Assembly: GCF_001583695.1 (NCBI RefSeq) | Contig: NZ_LOBC01000093.1 | Span: 150,181-214,180, forward strand | Reading direction: 5' to 3' | DNA from: Bacillus wiedmannii | GTDB taxonomy: Bacteria; Bacillota; Bacilli; Bacillales; Bacillaceae_G | Length of the DNA: 64,000 nt | Part shown: positions 45,400-55,125 of the stretch, piece after piece | How the letters are laid out: every line of letters starts with the position of its first letter | How positions within the stretch are numbered: position 1 is the stretch's first letter | The notes under the pieces: generated by a model | What the model was told of the DNA's origin: nothing | Databases searched by the model: none | What the model saw: the letters and a program-made list of their open reading frames with translations, nothing else | Position numbers and translations under genes: made by a program

Positions 45400-45901
45400 T
45401 GTTTTCTAAATTTAATGTATTTACTTCAAACTGCACTTGATACTTATTATCATAAGCCATTGTCGGAATATAAATGTGCATCTGCATATTGTATCTTTTC
45501 CCTAATTCTCCAACTTCAAATTGAATCACTTTCGTTCCATTTTTCTTTTTATCTTCTGATATTACTTTTACATCATGAAACACACCAGGAGTATGAATAT
45601 CTTCTGTTTTCAAGTATTTGAAGAAATCACTATCACTTAACGTTGCCGTAATAATTTTCTTTCCATTCTCAATTGTTAATTTCGGATTTTTTATATAAAC
45701 AGCCGCCATAGACTCTTCATTTGTTTTATCTTTATACGCTTTAATAACAGCGTCATATGTACCATCTTCTAAACCTTGGCCCGTTTTATTCGCCTCAATT
45801 GCTACTGCCGCTAAAGCAGGCGTTGAATACGTAGCAAATGGAAGTGATAACGCCGCAGCGATAATCATCGCATTTATATGTTTTCTTTTATTTTTTTTCA
45901 A
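45308..45901 (-). pseudogene. NEAT-domain part of a frameshifted NEAT-LRR surface protein
   Basis: 197 aa from a TTG start at 45901 (MKKNKRKHINAMII; ribosome site GGAGGAG eight bases upstream). A signal peptide (to about residue 32, ALAA) is followed by a heme-binding NEAT domain (residues ~35-165, with DGTYDAVIKAYKD...YIPTMAYDNKYQVQFEV). The frame leaves the LRR frame at a run of seven A (45344-45350): with six A it would continue as ETKNIVVDTKLQQY into the LRR protein of ~1,090 aa. As read, a secreted NEAT protein ending KYSSGYKITTIH is made. A Fur box lies 53 bases upstream, so expression is iron-repressed. Confidence 0.88.
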
Positions 45902-45953
45902 CTTTACATCTCCTCCAAAATATATAAATCTAAATGTAATCATATCTCGAATA

Positions 45954-45978
45954 AATGATAATGATTTTCATTATCATT
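45954..45978. promoter_or_regulatory. Fur box
   Basis: AATGATAATGA-TTT-TCATTATCATT, perfect 11-bp arms and a full match to the TGATAATNATTATCA-type core, upstream of the NEAT-LRR gene. Confidence 0.85.
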
Positions 45979-46012
45979 GTCAACTAAAAAAATAAAAAGT
46001 TAACAAAAAAAT

Positions 46013-46031
46013 ACCCCCTTTTTAAGGGGGT
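46013..46031 (-). terminator. terminator of yhbH
   Basis: ACCCCCTT/AAGGGGGT hairpin then ATTTTTTTG on the minus strand. Confidence 0.85.
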
Positions 46032-47206
46032 TATGCCATTTTTTCTCCGGATTCTTCTTTAAAAAAGCTCTTCATCGCATGGAATACGTCTGCTTTTTGC
46101 TTTAAAATATAATATCTAAAATTCTCATCTTTAATATTTTTATAGGCTGACATGAGGGTACTATGGCGGTTGTACTGGTTCACTTCCCCATATCCAAACA
46201 TATTACACTTCTTCATTAACTCTTCGACAAGCTTTACACATCTAGCATTATCTGATGTTAAATTATCACCGTCTGAAAAATGGAATGGATAAATATTATA
46301 GCGGTCTGGTGAGTATTTATTATCAATTAGCTCGAGTGCTTTTTTATATACAGAAGAACATATCGTTCCGCCACTTTCTCCTTTTGAGAAAAACTCTTCC
46401 TCTGGAACTACTTTTGCCTCCGTATGATGGGCAATAAACTCAATATCTACTGTTTCATACTTCGTTCGTAGAAATCGCGTCATCCAGAAAAAGAAGCTAC
46501 GTGCCATATATTTCTCCCATATTCCCATCGATCCACTCGTATCCATCATCGCTAATACAACAGCTTTTGAATCTGGCTTTAATACTTCATTCCAAGTACG
46601 GAACTTTAAATCTTCTTGGTGAATCGGATGAAAAGATGCTTTACCACGCATCGCATTTCGTTTATATGCGGATATCATCGTTCGTTTCTTATCGATATTT
46701 CCCCATAACCCAGTCTTTCTAATGTCATTAAATTCAACATGTTCAATCCGGTTTTCATCTATTTCTTTTCTCTTTAAATTAGGCAGCTCTAATTCTTTGA
46801 AAAACGCTTGCTCTAATTCTAGAATAGAGACTTCAGCTTCATAATAATCTTCTCCAGCCGCATCCCCTGCTCCTTGCCCTTTTCCTGGTCCTTTTTGCTT
46901 TTGACCACCTGATCCATCTCTCGCAACGACATCACCAACTTTGCTGTCACCATTTCCTTGCCCAACGTGTTTGTTTTTATCATAATTGTACCTAATCTTA
47001 TATTCATCTAAAGAACGAATCGGTATTTTTACAACATCCTTACCATTAGACATAACTATGCTTTCTTCTGTTACAAGATCGGGTAAATTATTCTTAATTG
47101 CCTCTTGTACTTTTTCTTGATGGCGTTGTTGGTCGTCATATCCTTTGCGATGGAGGGACCAGTTTTCCTGTGAAATCGTATAATTTGGTTGGTTTTCTTC
47201 ACCCAT
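46031..47206 (-). CDS. yhbH: YhbH-type sporulation protein (DUF444, von Willebrand-like)
   Basis: 391 aa, DUF444/YeaH family. Gly-rich low-complexity segment around residues 80-120 ([18 protein letters not shown]), then a metal-site-like motif [14 protein letters not shown] (~220) of a von Willebrand A fold, and [15 protein letters not shown]. In B. subtilis and E. coli this family works with the PrkA/YeaG kinase, encoded just upstream here. Sporulation mother-cell expression is expected from the family. Site AAGGAGGGAAAGA. Confidence 0.95.
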   Translation of the reverse strand: MGEENQPNYTISQENWSLHRKGYDDQQRHQEKVQEAIKNNLPDLVTEESIVMSNGKDVVKIPIRSLDEYKIRYNYDKNKHVGQGNGDSKVGDVVARDGSGGQKQKGPGKGQGAGDAAGEDYYEAEVSILELEQAFFKELELPNLKRKEIDENRIEHVEFNDIRKTGLWGNIDKKRTMISAYKRNAMRGKASFHPIHQEDLKFRTWNEVLKPDSKAVVLAMMDTSGSMGIWEKYMARSFFFWMTRFLRTKYETVDIEFIAHHTEAKVVPEEEFFSKGESGGTICSSVYKKALELIDNKYSPDRYNIYPFHFSDGDNLTSDNARCVKLVEELMKKCNMFGYGEVNQYNRHSTLMSAYKNIKDENFRYYILKQKADVFHAMKSFFKEESGEKMA

Positions 47207-47417
47207 TTCTTTCCCTCCTTACTGTAATTGTCTTCCCCTATGAACAGTAAGCTAGAAATTTTGTTTTATACTGTGCAAGCTAGAATGAAAGATAACTGCC
47301 CATCGAAATTCATCCCATAAACATATATAACGTTTTTCATATAATACTCCGAGCATCCTAAACAAAATTTTGCCACTCACATACTAGAAAGAAATATTCA
47401 GCCGTTGATAAGAAAGA

Positions 47418-47470
47418 AACACAATGCATAGTTGCACACATTTACACTTTGCAACATATTGTATTGTGTT
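47418..47470. terminator. long imperfect hairpin with T-run
   Basis: AACACAAT/ATTGTGTT outer arms and GTTGCA/TGCAAC inner arms, followed on the + strand by GGCTTTTTT. No + strand gene precedes it. It is T-rich on both sides. Confidence 0.5.
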
Positions 47471-47606
47471 GGCTTTTTTCGTATGAATGGTTGGTTACTC
47501 TATCATATGCATATTGTAAAAATAATTGACAATAAATTCATGAAATTGCATCTTAATTTATTACATTTGGACAAGGTATGACACTTTACACATATAAATG
47601 GATAAT

Positions 47607-47643
47607 AAAACGCTGTCCCGCAAAATACAAGAGACAGCGTTTT
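47607..47643 (-). terminator. terminator of prkA
   Basis: AAAACGCTGTC/GACAGCGTTTT stem just after the prkA stop. Confidence 0.8.
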
Positions 47644-47652
47644 GTTATCAAA

Positions 47653-49548
47653 CTATCGGTTTAGCAGACTACCTACATAGCGTAATAATTCATTCGCAGA
47701 TGAAGAATTATAGCCGTGCTCATCAATTAAGCGTGCAACAACATCATTGATTTTCTTAAGCTGATTTTCGTCTGGCGTTTTCGTTGATGTTGTAATTTTC
47801 ACTATATCTTTTAAATCAGCAAATAGTTTTTTCTGAATCGCTTCGCGAAGACGCTCATGTGAATTATAATCAAAGCGTTTTCCTTTACGCGCATAAGCAG
47901 AAATGCGAATTAAAATTTCTTCACGGAATGCTTTCTTAGCATTTTCTGAAATTCCAATTTGCTCCTCAATTGAGCGCATTAGCTTTTCATCTGGACTCAT
48001 TTCTTCACCTGTTAATGGATCACGTAATTTCGATTTATTGCAATATGCTTCAACGTTATCTAAATAATTATCCATAAGTGTCTTCGCTGATTCTTCATAT
48101 GAATACACGAATGCTTTTTGTACTTCTTTCTTCGCAATTTCATCATATTCTTTTCTCGCTAATGAGATGAAATTCATATAACGCTCTCGATCTTCATTAC
48201 TAATTGACGGATGCTGATCCAACCCGTCTTTGAGCGATCTAAGTACATCTAATGCGTTAATAGATGGTACCTCTTTTCGAATAATTGTAGAGGAAATTCG
48301 GTTAATAACATAACGAGGGTCAATACCTCTCATACCTTCATCTTGATATTCACGTTGCAGCTCCTCTACATCAATCACATTATAACCTTCTACCGTTTCT
48401 CCATCATATAAACGCATCTTTTTAATTAAATCAATATCTGGACGCTTCGGATCTTTTAAACGAGTTAAAATCGTAAACATTGCTGCAACGCGAAGTGTGT
48501 GCGGTGCAATATGCACATTGGATACATCACTTTCACGAATCATTTTTTCATAAATATGTTCTTCTTCACTCACTCGTAAATTGTATGGAACTGGCATTAC
48601 AATAATTCTTGAATGCAACGCTTCATTTTTCTTGTTTGCTATGAAGGAACGATACTCCGTTTCATTCGTATGCGCTACAATTAATTCATCTGCTGAAATA
48701 AGCGCAAATCTTCCCGCTTTGAAATTCCCTTCTTGCGTAAGCGATAATAAATGCCATAAAAACTTCTCGTCGCATTTTAGCATCTCTTGGAATTCCATCA
48801 TCCCACGGTTTGCCTTATTCAATTCTCCATCGAAGCGATACGCTCGTGGATCTGATTCTGAACCATATTCTGCGATTGTTGAAAAGTCCAGACTACCTGT
48901 TAAATCGGCGATATCTTGTGATTTAGGATCAGACGGGCTAAATGTACCAATCCCTGTACGGCGATCTTCCGAGAAGAAAATACGCTCTACAACTACATCC
49001 TCAATTCTTGAACCATATTCTTGCTCTAGACGCATTACGTTTAGTGGCGATAAATTCCCTTCAATTCTAACTCCATACTCACCAAAGAAATCATCCCGTA
49101 AATGATGCGGAATTAAATGAAGTGGATCTTCATGCATTGGGCAGCCTTTAATTGCAAAAATTGCTCCTCGATCTGTTCGTGAATATGTTTCTAATCCTCG
49201 TTTCAACATCGTAACTAATGTTGATTTCCCTCCACTAACAGGACCCATTAATAATAAAATACGTTTTCTAACATCTAATCGTTTTGCAGATGGATGAAAA
49301 TATTCCTCCACAAGACGTTCTAAAGCATCCTCTAATCCAAATAGCTGATTACTAAAGAAGTTATACTTTCTTCTACCATCTACTTCTTCGATTCCAGCAT
49401 CTTTTATCATATTGTAAATGCGAGAGTGTGCTGTTTGAGCCACCCATGGTCTTTCCTTCACAAGCTCTAAATACTCCGCAAACGTACCTTCCCATTGTAA
49501 CCGTTCTTCTGCTGCTCGATGCTGTTCAATCTTTTTTAGAATATCCAT
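47653..49548 (-). CDS. prkA: PrkA serine kinase/AAA+ protein
   Basis: 631 aa. N-terminal AAA+ region with Walker A GPVSGGKSTLV (~residue 107) and a C-terminal kinase-like domain; the PrkA/YeaG family. Involved in sporulation (sigma-K-dependent gene expression) in B. subtilis; both kinase and ATP-dependent protease activity have been reported for the family. Strong site GGGGGAGGAGCTATA. Pairs with yhbH downstream, though each has its own terminator. A good sigma-E-like promoter precedes it. Confidence 0.96.
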   Translation of the reverse strand: MDILKKIEQHRAAEERLQWEGTFAEYLELVKERPWVAQTAHSRIYNMIKDAGIEEVDGRRKYNFFSNQLFGLEDALERLVEEYFHPSAKRLDVRKRILLLMGPVSGGKSTLVTMLKRGLETYSRTDRGAIFAIKGCPMHEDPLHLIPHHLRDDFFGEYGVRIEGNLSPLNVMRLEQEYGSRIEDVVVERIFFSEDRRTGIGTFSPSDPKSQDIADLTGSLDFSTIAEYGSESDPRAYRFDGELNKANRGMMEFQEMLKCDEKFLWHLLSLTQEGNFKAGRFALISADELIVAHTNETEYRSFIANKKNEALHSRIIVMPVPYNLRVSEEEHIYEKMIRESDVSNVHIAPHTLRVAAMFTILTRLKDPKRPDIDLIKKMRLYDGETVEGYNVIDVEELQREYQDEGMRGIDPRYVINRISSTIIRKEVPSINALDVLRSLKDGLDQHPSISNEDRERYMNFISLARKEYDEIAKKEVQKAFVYSYEESAKTLMDNYLDNVEAYCNKSKLRDPLTGEEMSPDEKLMRSIEEQIGISENAKKAFREEILIRISAYARKGKRFDYNSHERLREAIQKKLFADLKDIVKITTSTKTPDENQLKKINDVVARLIDEHGYNSSSANELLRYVGSLLNR

Positions 49549-49591
49549 TATAGCTCCTCCCCCATCTCCTTGTTCAATCGGATTATTATAA

Positions 49592-49620
49592 AAGGTATGC
49601 TAGGATGTCCTTAAACATTC
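49592..49620 (-). promoter_or_regulatory. sigma-E-like promoter of prkA
   Basis: Minus strand GAATGTT-N13-GCATACCTT, one mismatch each to the sigma-E -35 and -10 consensus, about 45 bases before the start codon. Confidence 0.55.
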
Positions 49621-49812
49621 TTTAAATCAAAATGAAATATACAGTATTGCTATAAAATTCTCTCCAAAATTCAAAGAAAATTCTGTATAATATAGGTATT
49701 AAAGTTTTTACACCTCTATTCATTTTAAATAAATTCTTTTCTTCCAAGAACCTTACATACATTTTGATTCATATTTAAGATTCGTAAACTGAAAAATAGG
49801 AGGGATATTAGT

Positions 49813-49908
49813 ATGAAATTATTATTAATTTTAGGTGTATCACTCACATTTCTTACAGCTATTTTCACATCTGGTTACAATGATAAACCCGGTACACATA
49901 AAAAGTGA
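49813..49908 (+). CDS. 31-residue secreted or membrane peptide
   Basis: Small ORF MKLLLILGVSLTFLTAIF followed by TSGYNDKPGTHKK, after AGGAGGGATATTAGT. One hydrophobic N-terminal helix and a short polar tail: either a single-span peptide or a tiny exported peptide. Followed at once by a terminator. No family recognised. Confidence 0.6.
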   Translation: MKLLLILGVSLTFLTAIFTSGYNDKPGTHKK

Positions 49909-49935
49909 TGTGCTTCTTAGCACATCACTTTTTTT
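49900..49935. terminator. convergent terminator
   Basis: AAAAAGTGATGTGC/GCACATCACTTTTT hairpin between the 31-aa peptide gene (+) and the EAL gene (-). Confidence 0.88.
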
Positions 49936-49940
49936 ATCAA

Positions 49941-52010
49941 TCATTTATAATACACATTTTCCACATCATATTTTGATAAAGGTCGGCTATAATAATAACC
50001 TTGCACAAACTTCACATTCTTTTCCTTCAAAAATTGTATTTGTTCCGCTTTTTCTACACCTTCTGCAATTACATTCAATTCCAAAGTATGAGCTAAATGA
50101 ATAATTGCAGCTGTAATATTCGTATCACGTTCATCCACATGTATACCTTCCATAAAAGAACGATCGATTTTCAACGTATCAATTGGATACGTTTTTAAAT
50201 AACTTAAAGATGAATATCCCGTCCCAAAATCATCTAAATGAATCTTTAAATTTTGTTCTTTTAATTGTAGCAATACCCTTTTCGATATGTCTTTATGCAT
50301 AAGGGCCCCTTCTGTAACCTCTATCGCTAATAGATGAGCTGGTACATTGTACTTATGTAACGCCCGTGTAATCATCTCTATTAATGTAATCGAGCGAAAG
50401 TGCCTGGCTGAAATATTAACTGCAATCGGGACAACTTCATATCCTTTATTTAACCATTCACGTATTTGCCGACACACTTCATTTACTACCCATTCATCAA
50501 GCTTAATAATAAATCCTGTTCTTTCTGCTAGCGGAATAAATTGATTGGGATAGACAAATCCTAATTCTTTATTCTCCCACCTTATTAAAGCTTCCATACT
50601 CGCTATTTTTTTCGTTTCAATATTCATTTGTGGCTGATAATACAAGCAGAATTCATTTTTTTCTATAGCACGATGCAATTGGTTTTCTATTATAAATCTT
50701 TGTTCACGCTCACAATCTAATCCACTGTAATAAAACTGATAATGCCCTTTTCCTTTTTCTTTTGCTTTTTCCAAAGCAGCATCAACTCTTTGGAATAATA
50801 TTTTTTCATCCTCTCCATCTGTTGGAGCCATTACAATTCCGATTGACGCACTTAAATAGACGTCCTCTTCTTCGATTACAAAATGTTCACTAATCTTTTT
50901 TAATATTCTTTTTGTAACTATCTCTACACGTTCTTTCGTTATATTTTCTATTAACATAACAAATTGATCATCGTGTTCTCTAAATAAGTGCATACCGTCT
51001 ATTTGAAAACTGCTTAAACATTCTGTAACTTTTTGTAATACTTTATCTCCTTCTTTATGACCAAAAGTATCATTAATAAGGTGAAATTCATCTAAATCTA
51101 TAAAAACAAGCGCAAACTCTGTATTATCATTTAAAAAAACATTTAACTTATTTGCACATGAAATTCTATTCATTAATCCTGTTAATTGGTCATAATAAGC
51201 TAAATATTCTGTTCGCATTTCATTCAATACTTGTCTTGTAACATCCCTCGTAACAATATATACCCCAACAATTTCGGCGTTCACAATAATCGGAATAGTT
51301 CTCAAAGAAATATAGAGCTCGTACCCTTCTTTATGAACATATTTCTTTGAAACAATTTGTTTTGCCCTTCCTTGCAGGGCTCCTTTAAATATGATTTGAA
51401 AATCTTTTTCATATTCCTTATTAATAAATTCAAAAATAAATTTATTATGTAATTCTTCATATCGATATCCAAATATTTCATACATTGCTGGATTTGCATA
51501 TGTAATTCTACCTATAGAATCTATAGATATAATGGAGTCATTATTATATTCTAATAACGACTTAAACAACATTTGTTTTTCCTCTATCTCTGCCTTTTCC
51601 TCAATCTGAGCTGTGATATCCCTCGTAATACAAATAATAAACTGACATACTCCTTCTTCGTCGAATACAGGATTAAGTGAAGATTCATAATGTAACTCAC
51701 CCTTTGGTAAACTAACTACATCACAAAAGGTATGTGCTTTCGCTTCGCTCGCTACTTTTGCATATTGCACTCGCAATATTTCCGCCGTATCTTCTGATAA
51801 TACTTCCGCAAACGTTTTTCCATAACATTCTTCGCCTAGCTTCGCATAATCCATACCTATCTTATTTACATAAATATATTTAAAGGTTTCCTCATCCATA
51901 ACTTTCACAATAAATACTAAATCTTGAATAACATGTAATAGTCCTCTTCTTATTAAATCCATATCTATCATACTTAAAAAGGTATTTTGATTATTATATT
52001 GTTCCTTCAT
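49941..52010 (-). CDS. PAS-PAS-GGDEF-EAL cyclic-di-GMP protein
   Basis: 689 aa, cytoplasmic: two to three PAS domains (~15-130, ~140-260), a GGDEF domain in which the active motif is degenerate (EHDDQF where GGDEF is expected), and a C-terminal EAL phosphodiesterase domain with the catalytic residues in place (EALIRWEN, VNISARHF, EVTEGAL, DDFGTGYSSLSYL, KIDRSFM, IAEGVE). It is therefore predicted to degrade c-di-GMP, with the GGDEF domain perhaps sensing GTP. Ribosome site is weak (GGGTTGAGATAAAT). Confidence 0.93.
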   Translation of the reverse strand: MKEQYNNQNTFLSMIDMDLIRRGLLHVIQDLVFIVKVMDEETFKYIYVNKIGMDYAKLGEECYGKTFAEVLSEDTAEILRVQYAKVASEAKAHTFCDVVSLPKGELHYESSLNPVFDEEGVCQFIICITRDITAQIEEKAEIEEKQMLFKSLLEYNNDSIISIDSIGRITYANPAMYEIFGYRYEELHNKFIFEFINKEYEKDFQIIFKGALQGRAKQIVSKKYVHKEGYELYISLRTIPIIVNAEIVGVYIVTRDVTRQVLNEMRTEYLAYYDQLTGLMNRISCANKLNVFLNDNTEFALVFIDLDEFHLINDTFGHKEGDKVLQKVTECLSSFQIDGMHLFREHDDQFVMLIENITKERVEIVTKRILKKISEHFVIEEEDVYLSASIGIVMAPTDGEDEKILFQRVDAALEKAKEKGKGHYQFYYSGLDCEREQRFIIENQLHRAIEKNEFCLYYQPQMNIETKKIASMEALIRWENKELGFVYPNQFIPLAERTGFIIKLDEWVVNEVCRQIREWLNKGYEVVPIAVNISARHFRSITLIEMITRALHKYNVPAHLLAIEVTEGALMHKDISKRVLLQLKEQNLKIHLDDFGTGYSSLSYLKTYPIDTLKIDRSFMEGIHVDERDTNITAAIIHLAHTLELNVIAEGVEKAEQIQFLKEKNVKFVQGYYYSRPLSKYDVENVYYK

Positions 52011-52112
52011 ATTTATCTCAACCCGTCTAATCTATTTTTATTCATATATCCCATTCTATATGAATATGTACCCTTTTTTAAATGTATGATTACATATTAT
52101 TTTTATTTTTAG

Positions 52113-52139
52113 AAAAAAAGTCGCCATATGGCGACTTTT
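52113..52139 (-). terminator. terminator of the trmL operon
   Basis: AAAAGTCGCCAT/ATGGCGACTTTT perfect palindrome with further T on the minus strand. Confidence 0.85.
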
Positions 52140-52626
52140 AATAAACAATTTCTAAATCTAATCCCGGATAATTTTGTTGACGGAATGCTTCATAAATTAA
52201 AATAGCTGCTGTATTAGATAAATTTAATGAGCGCACTTTATCAGTCATTGGAATACGTAAACAATGATCGAAATTTTCTTCGATTACATTAGCTGGTAAG
52301 CCGTTTGTTTCTCTTCCAAATACAAAATAGTAATCCTTCTCACGTTTGCTATAATCAAATGCTGTATGAGCTTTCTCGCCATACTTTGTTAAATAGAAGA
52401 ATTCACCGTCTTTATTTTTCTCATAAAATTCTTCAATTGAATCATAATACGTAACTTTCACGTGCTGCCAATAATCTAATCCTGCACGCTTTAACATTTT
52501 ATCATCCGTTGAAAATCCAAGCGGTCTAATCAAATGTAATTCTGTTCCAGTTGCTGCACAAGTACGAGCAATATTCCCTGTATTTGCTGGAATTTCTGGT
52601 TGATATAAAACAACATGTACTCCCAC
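52138..52626 (-). CDS. trmL: tRNA (cytidine/uridine-34-2'-O)-methyltransferase
   Basis: 162-aa SPOUT methyltransferase (TrmL/CspR) that methylates the wobble ribose of tRNA-Leu species. Knot motifs: NTGNIARTCAATG (N-terminus), FGRETNGLP (~95) and RIPMTDKVRSLNLSNTAAILIYEAFRQ (C-terminus). GTG start (MGVHVVLYQPEIP) after AGAGGTG. Third gene of a queG-amidase-trmL run with gaps of 44 and 58 bases. Confidence 0.95.
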   Translation of the reverse strand: MGVHVVLYQPEIPANTGNIARTCAATGTELHLIRPLGFSTDDKMLKRAGLDYWQHVKVTYYDSIEEFYEKNKDGEFFYLTKYGEKAHTAFDYSKREKDYYFVFGRETNGLPANVIEENFDHCLRIPMTDKVRSLNLSNTAAILIYEAFRQQNYPGLDLEIVY

Positions 52627-52684
52627 GCGATATTCACCTCTGTTTTTTGTCTACTACGTATTATACCACTTGAGCGAAAAATCT

Positions 52685-53572
52685 CTACCCATTAATAATA
52701 TGAAAGAATTTATATTTCATTTGTGGTGTATATTTACTAGAATCTTCATAGTTCCAATAACGCCGACGGCTATTCGCTGAATGTGCATTTACAAGCGGCA
52801 TACCATCTGCGTCTTTTGCTACTACAATCGTCGTATGATTCCACCTACCATCATCCTCGAAATCATAAGCGATGACATCACCAAGAATAAGGTCCTCTGG
52901 CCTTTCTACCGCTTCAGCTCGAAGCCCTGTTGTAGCACCTGACAAATACCAATAAAAAGAGTGTGCGACAGCCCAGCTCCAACTCCACTGATTCTCCCTT
53001 TGCCACCATCCTTTGCGAATATTAGGATATCCATTCATTGGTACTTCTCCAGTATGAAGACATTGAGAAATAAAATTCGTACAATTATCAGGGAAATTAC
53101 GATATACAGGGTTTCGATCATCCCACCAACGCTCTGCATATTTAACTGCCTCTAAACGGTTGTACTGATAAGAACCGTACTTCTCTTTTGTAACTTCCCT
53201 TTCTAACGTCTCACTCATTCCAACTGCTTCTGGCACTTCAATAGCATAATCACCTATTACCCGGCTATTATTTAAACAAACTCTTCGTTTTAGTTGTTCC
53301 TCTTCGATATAAAATAATTCTTTATGCTTAATTAAATATTTAAAATGTATTTGATAATCAATTTCTTGATGATTGCTATTATTTAATTGTCTCATGAAAG
53401 AAACGTCCGCAGTTGCTTTCACTATATGTGCACTACGTTTTTGAAACAATTGTTTCTTTCTCTGTGCTATTTGTAATAAATCTTCAGCAATACCATCCAC
53501 ATTTGTTCGTTTCTCCGTTATATACCCTAAAAATTGTTGTACTTGCTTTTCAATATTTACTTTTACAACCAT
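52685..53572 (-). CDS. amidase-domain protein (YhbB-like)
   Basis: 295 aa. The C-terminal ~150 residues form a putative amidase domain (Amidase_6 type): NPVYRNFPDNCTNFISQCLHTG carries the candidate catalytic Cys, W-rich GWWQRENQWSWSWAVAHSF follows, and DDGRWNHTTIVVAKD contains the candidate His. No signal peptide is visible. Related proteins are linked to cell-wall or spore processes in Bacillus. Middle gene of the queG-amidase-trmL run, the same order as yhbA-yhbB-cspR in B. subtilis. Confidence 0.88.
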   Translation of the reverse strand: MVVKVNIEKQVQQFLGYITEKRTNVDGIAEDLLQIAQRKKQLFQKRSAHIVKATADVSFMRQLNNSNHQEIDYQIHFKYLIKHKELFYIEEEQLKRRVCLNNSRVIGDYAIEVPEAVGMSETLEREVTKEKYGSYQYNRLEAVKYAERWWDDRNPVYRNFPDNCTNFISQCLHTGEVPMNGYPNIRKGWWQRENQWSWSWAVAHSFYWYLSGATTGLRAEAVERPEDLILGDVIAYDFEDDGRWNHTTIVVAKDADGMPLVNAHSANSRRRYWNYEDSSKYTPQMKYKFFHIING

Positions 53573-53616
53573 TTCGTCTCCCTCCCATATTACAATATGA
53601 AAAAGGGAGATATTAT

Positions 53617-54759
53617 CTACTCTTTTTTCTGCGCTAACAATTCAAGTCCGCGATTCATTTCATGAATAACCTCTTCGTCTTTCTCACATTGCATCGCTTT
53701 TTCAATGGCTTCGCCCACGCCATCTCCACCAATTTTCCCAAGTGCCCATGCTGCCGTTCCGCGAAGTACCGGTCTTGGATCATCTTTCATAACACCTATT
53801 AAATCAGGAATTGCTGATGCTTCTTTAAAATGCGCAAGTGCCAAAATCGCATTTCGTTGCAACGGCTTTTTACCTCTCCATGAACCAGACATAATCCCAT
53901 ATTTCTCTTTAAAATCACGATTACTAATTGTTAAAAGTGGCGTTAATAACGGCTTAACTAACTCAGGATCTGGTTCCATCTCAGGGTGATTATGAAAATC
54001 CATTCCTTTATTTTTCGGACAAACAGTCTGACATGTATCACATCCATATATACGGTTTCCTATTTTGTCACGATATTCTTCCGGTAGGAATCCTTTCGTC
54101 TGTGTTAAAAATGCAATACATTTCTTGGAGTCTAACTGTCCTCCTTGTATTAAAGCACCTGTAGGACAAATATCAATACATTTCGTGCAGCTTCCACATT
54201 GATCTTCTATCGGCTGATCTGGTGGGAATGGAACGTTTGTAATCATTTCTCCTAAATATACATACGAACCAAATTCAGGTGTAATAATAGCGCAATTCTT
54301 ACCGCTCCACCCAATACCGGCACGCTCCGAAACAGCTCGATCACTTAATTCACCCGTATCAACCATTGACTTAACTTCTATATCGGGAAGTTTTTCAATT
54401 AAATATGCTTCTAATTTTTGCAAACGATCTCGTAAAACAAGATGATAATCTTGTCCCCAAGAGGCACGACAAAAAATCCCGCGGCGTTCTCCACGCTTAC
54501 TTAATGGTGCATTTTTTAATTTTGAAGGATACGCTAATGCAATCGCAATAATTGATTTTGCACCAGGTAGTAGAAGCTGTGGGTTCGTTCTCTTTTCTAT
54601 ATCAGGCTCTTCAAATCCAGATTGATAATTTAATTGTTGCTGCTGGATTAAGCGCTGTTTTAATTCCTCAAATGGTGAAGCACTAGCAAAGCCTATTTTA
54701 TCTATACCAATTGTTTTACTATACGCAATGACATCTTGCTTTAATTGTTCAAAATCCAT
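53617..54759 (-). CDS. queG: epoxyqueuosine reductase
   Basis: Cobalamin-dependent reductase of the last step in queuosine tRNA modification. 380 aa from ATG 54759 (MDFEQLKQDVIAYSK; GAGGAGG upstream). DUF1730 N-terminal region, ferredoxin-type cluster CGSCTKCIDICPTGA (~186) and CDTCQTVCPKNKG, and C-terminal HEAT-like repeats (DPRPVLRGTAAWALGKIGGDG). Confidence 0.95.
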   Translation of the reverse strand: MDFEQLKQDVIAYSKTIGIDKIGFASASPFEELKQRLIQQQQLNYQSGFEEPDIEKRTNPQLLLPGAKSIIAIALAYPSKLKNAPLSKRGERRGIFCRASWGQDYHLVLRDRLQKLEAYLIEKLPDIEVKSMVDTGELSDRAVSERAGIGWSGKNCAIITPEFGSYVYLGEMITNVPFPPDQPIEDQCGSCTKCIDICPTGALIQGGQLDSKKCIAFLTQTKGFLPEEYRDKIGNRIYGCDTCQTVCPKNKGMDFHNHPEMEPDPELVKPLLTPLLTISNRDFKEKYGIMSGSWRGKKPLQRNAILALAHFKEASAIPDLIGVMKDDPRPVLRGTAAWALGKIGGDGVGEAIEKAMQCEKDEEVIHEMNRGLELLAQKKE

Positions 54760-54883
54760 TCCTAATCGCCTCCTCAGATGAATCCATCCCATATGTAACG
54801 ACTATATTGGTTAGTAATTCACTTTTGGAATACTATTTTTTACTTCTATTTTCGCATACAATTATGTTTTTCAAACATTAAAA

Positions 54884-54924
54884 AACGCAATGCCTCGTTT
54901 ATCTTAGAAACGAAACACTGCGTT
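54884..54924 (-). terminator. terminator of tRNA-Gly
   Basis: AACGCA.TG..TCGTTT / AAACGA..ACTGCGTT imperfect stem then TTTTTTAATG on the minus strand. Confidence 0.75.
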
Positions 54925-54958
54925 GATCACAATTTATAGAAAAACATTTAATAAAATT

Positions 54959-55032
54959 TGGAGCGGGTGAAGAGAATCGAACTCTCGACCAGAGCTTGGA
55001 AGGCTCTTGTTTTACCACTAAACTACACCCGC
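54959..55032 (-). tRNA. tRNA-Gly (anticodon UCC)
   Basis: 74-nt cloverleaf on the minus strand: GCGGGTG acceptor pairs with CACCCGC, the D arm contains GTTTAGTGGTAAAAC, the anticodon loop CTTCCAA gives UCC, the T arm is GAGAGTTCGATTCTC, and CCA is encoded. Confidence 0.97.
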
Positions 55033-55125
55033 AAATATGAAATAAATATAAGATATTAGAATAACTTATGTAAAGTAGTATAGCATGTAAAAAAAACGGA
55101 AGCAAGAATTTTATCGAAAAAAGTC

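Larger units (their letters stand above)
47207..47652. other. yhbH-prkA intergenic region
   Basis: Holds the yhbH ribosome site and promoter, a long imperfect hairpin (47418-47470) and the prkA terminator. No ORF supported. Confidence 0.6.

Noticed and set aside
49740-49800. CTTACATACATTTTG upstream of the 31-aa peptide as a fifth module copy
   Set aside because: Palindrome is broken and no downstream elements match; this small gene appears to use a different promoter.
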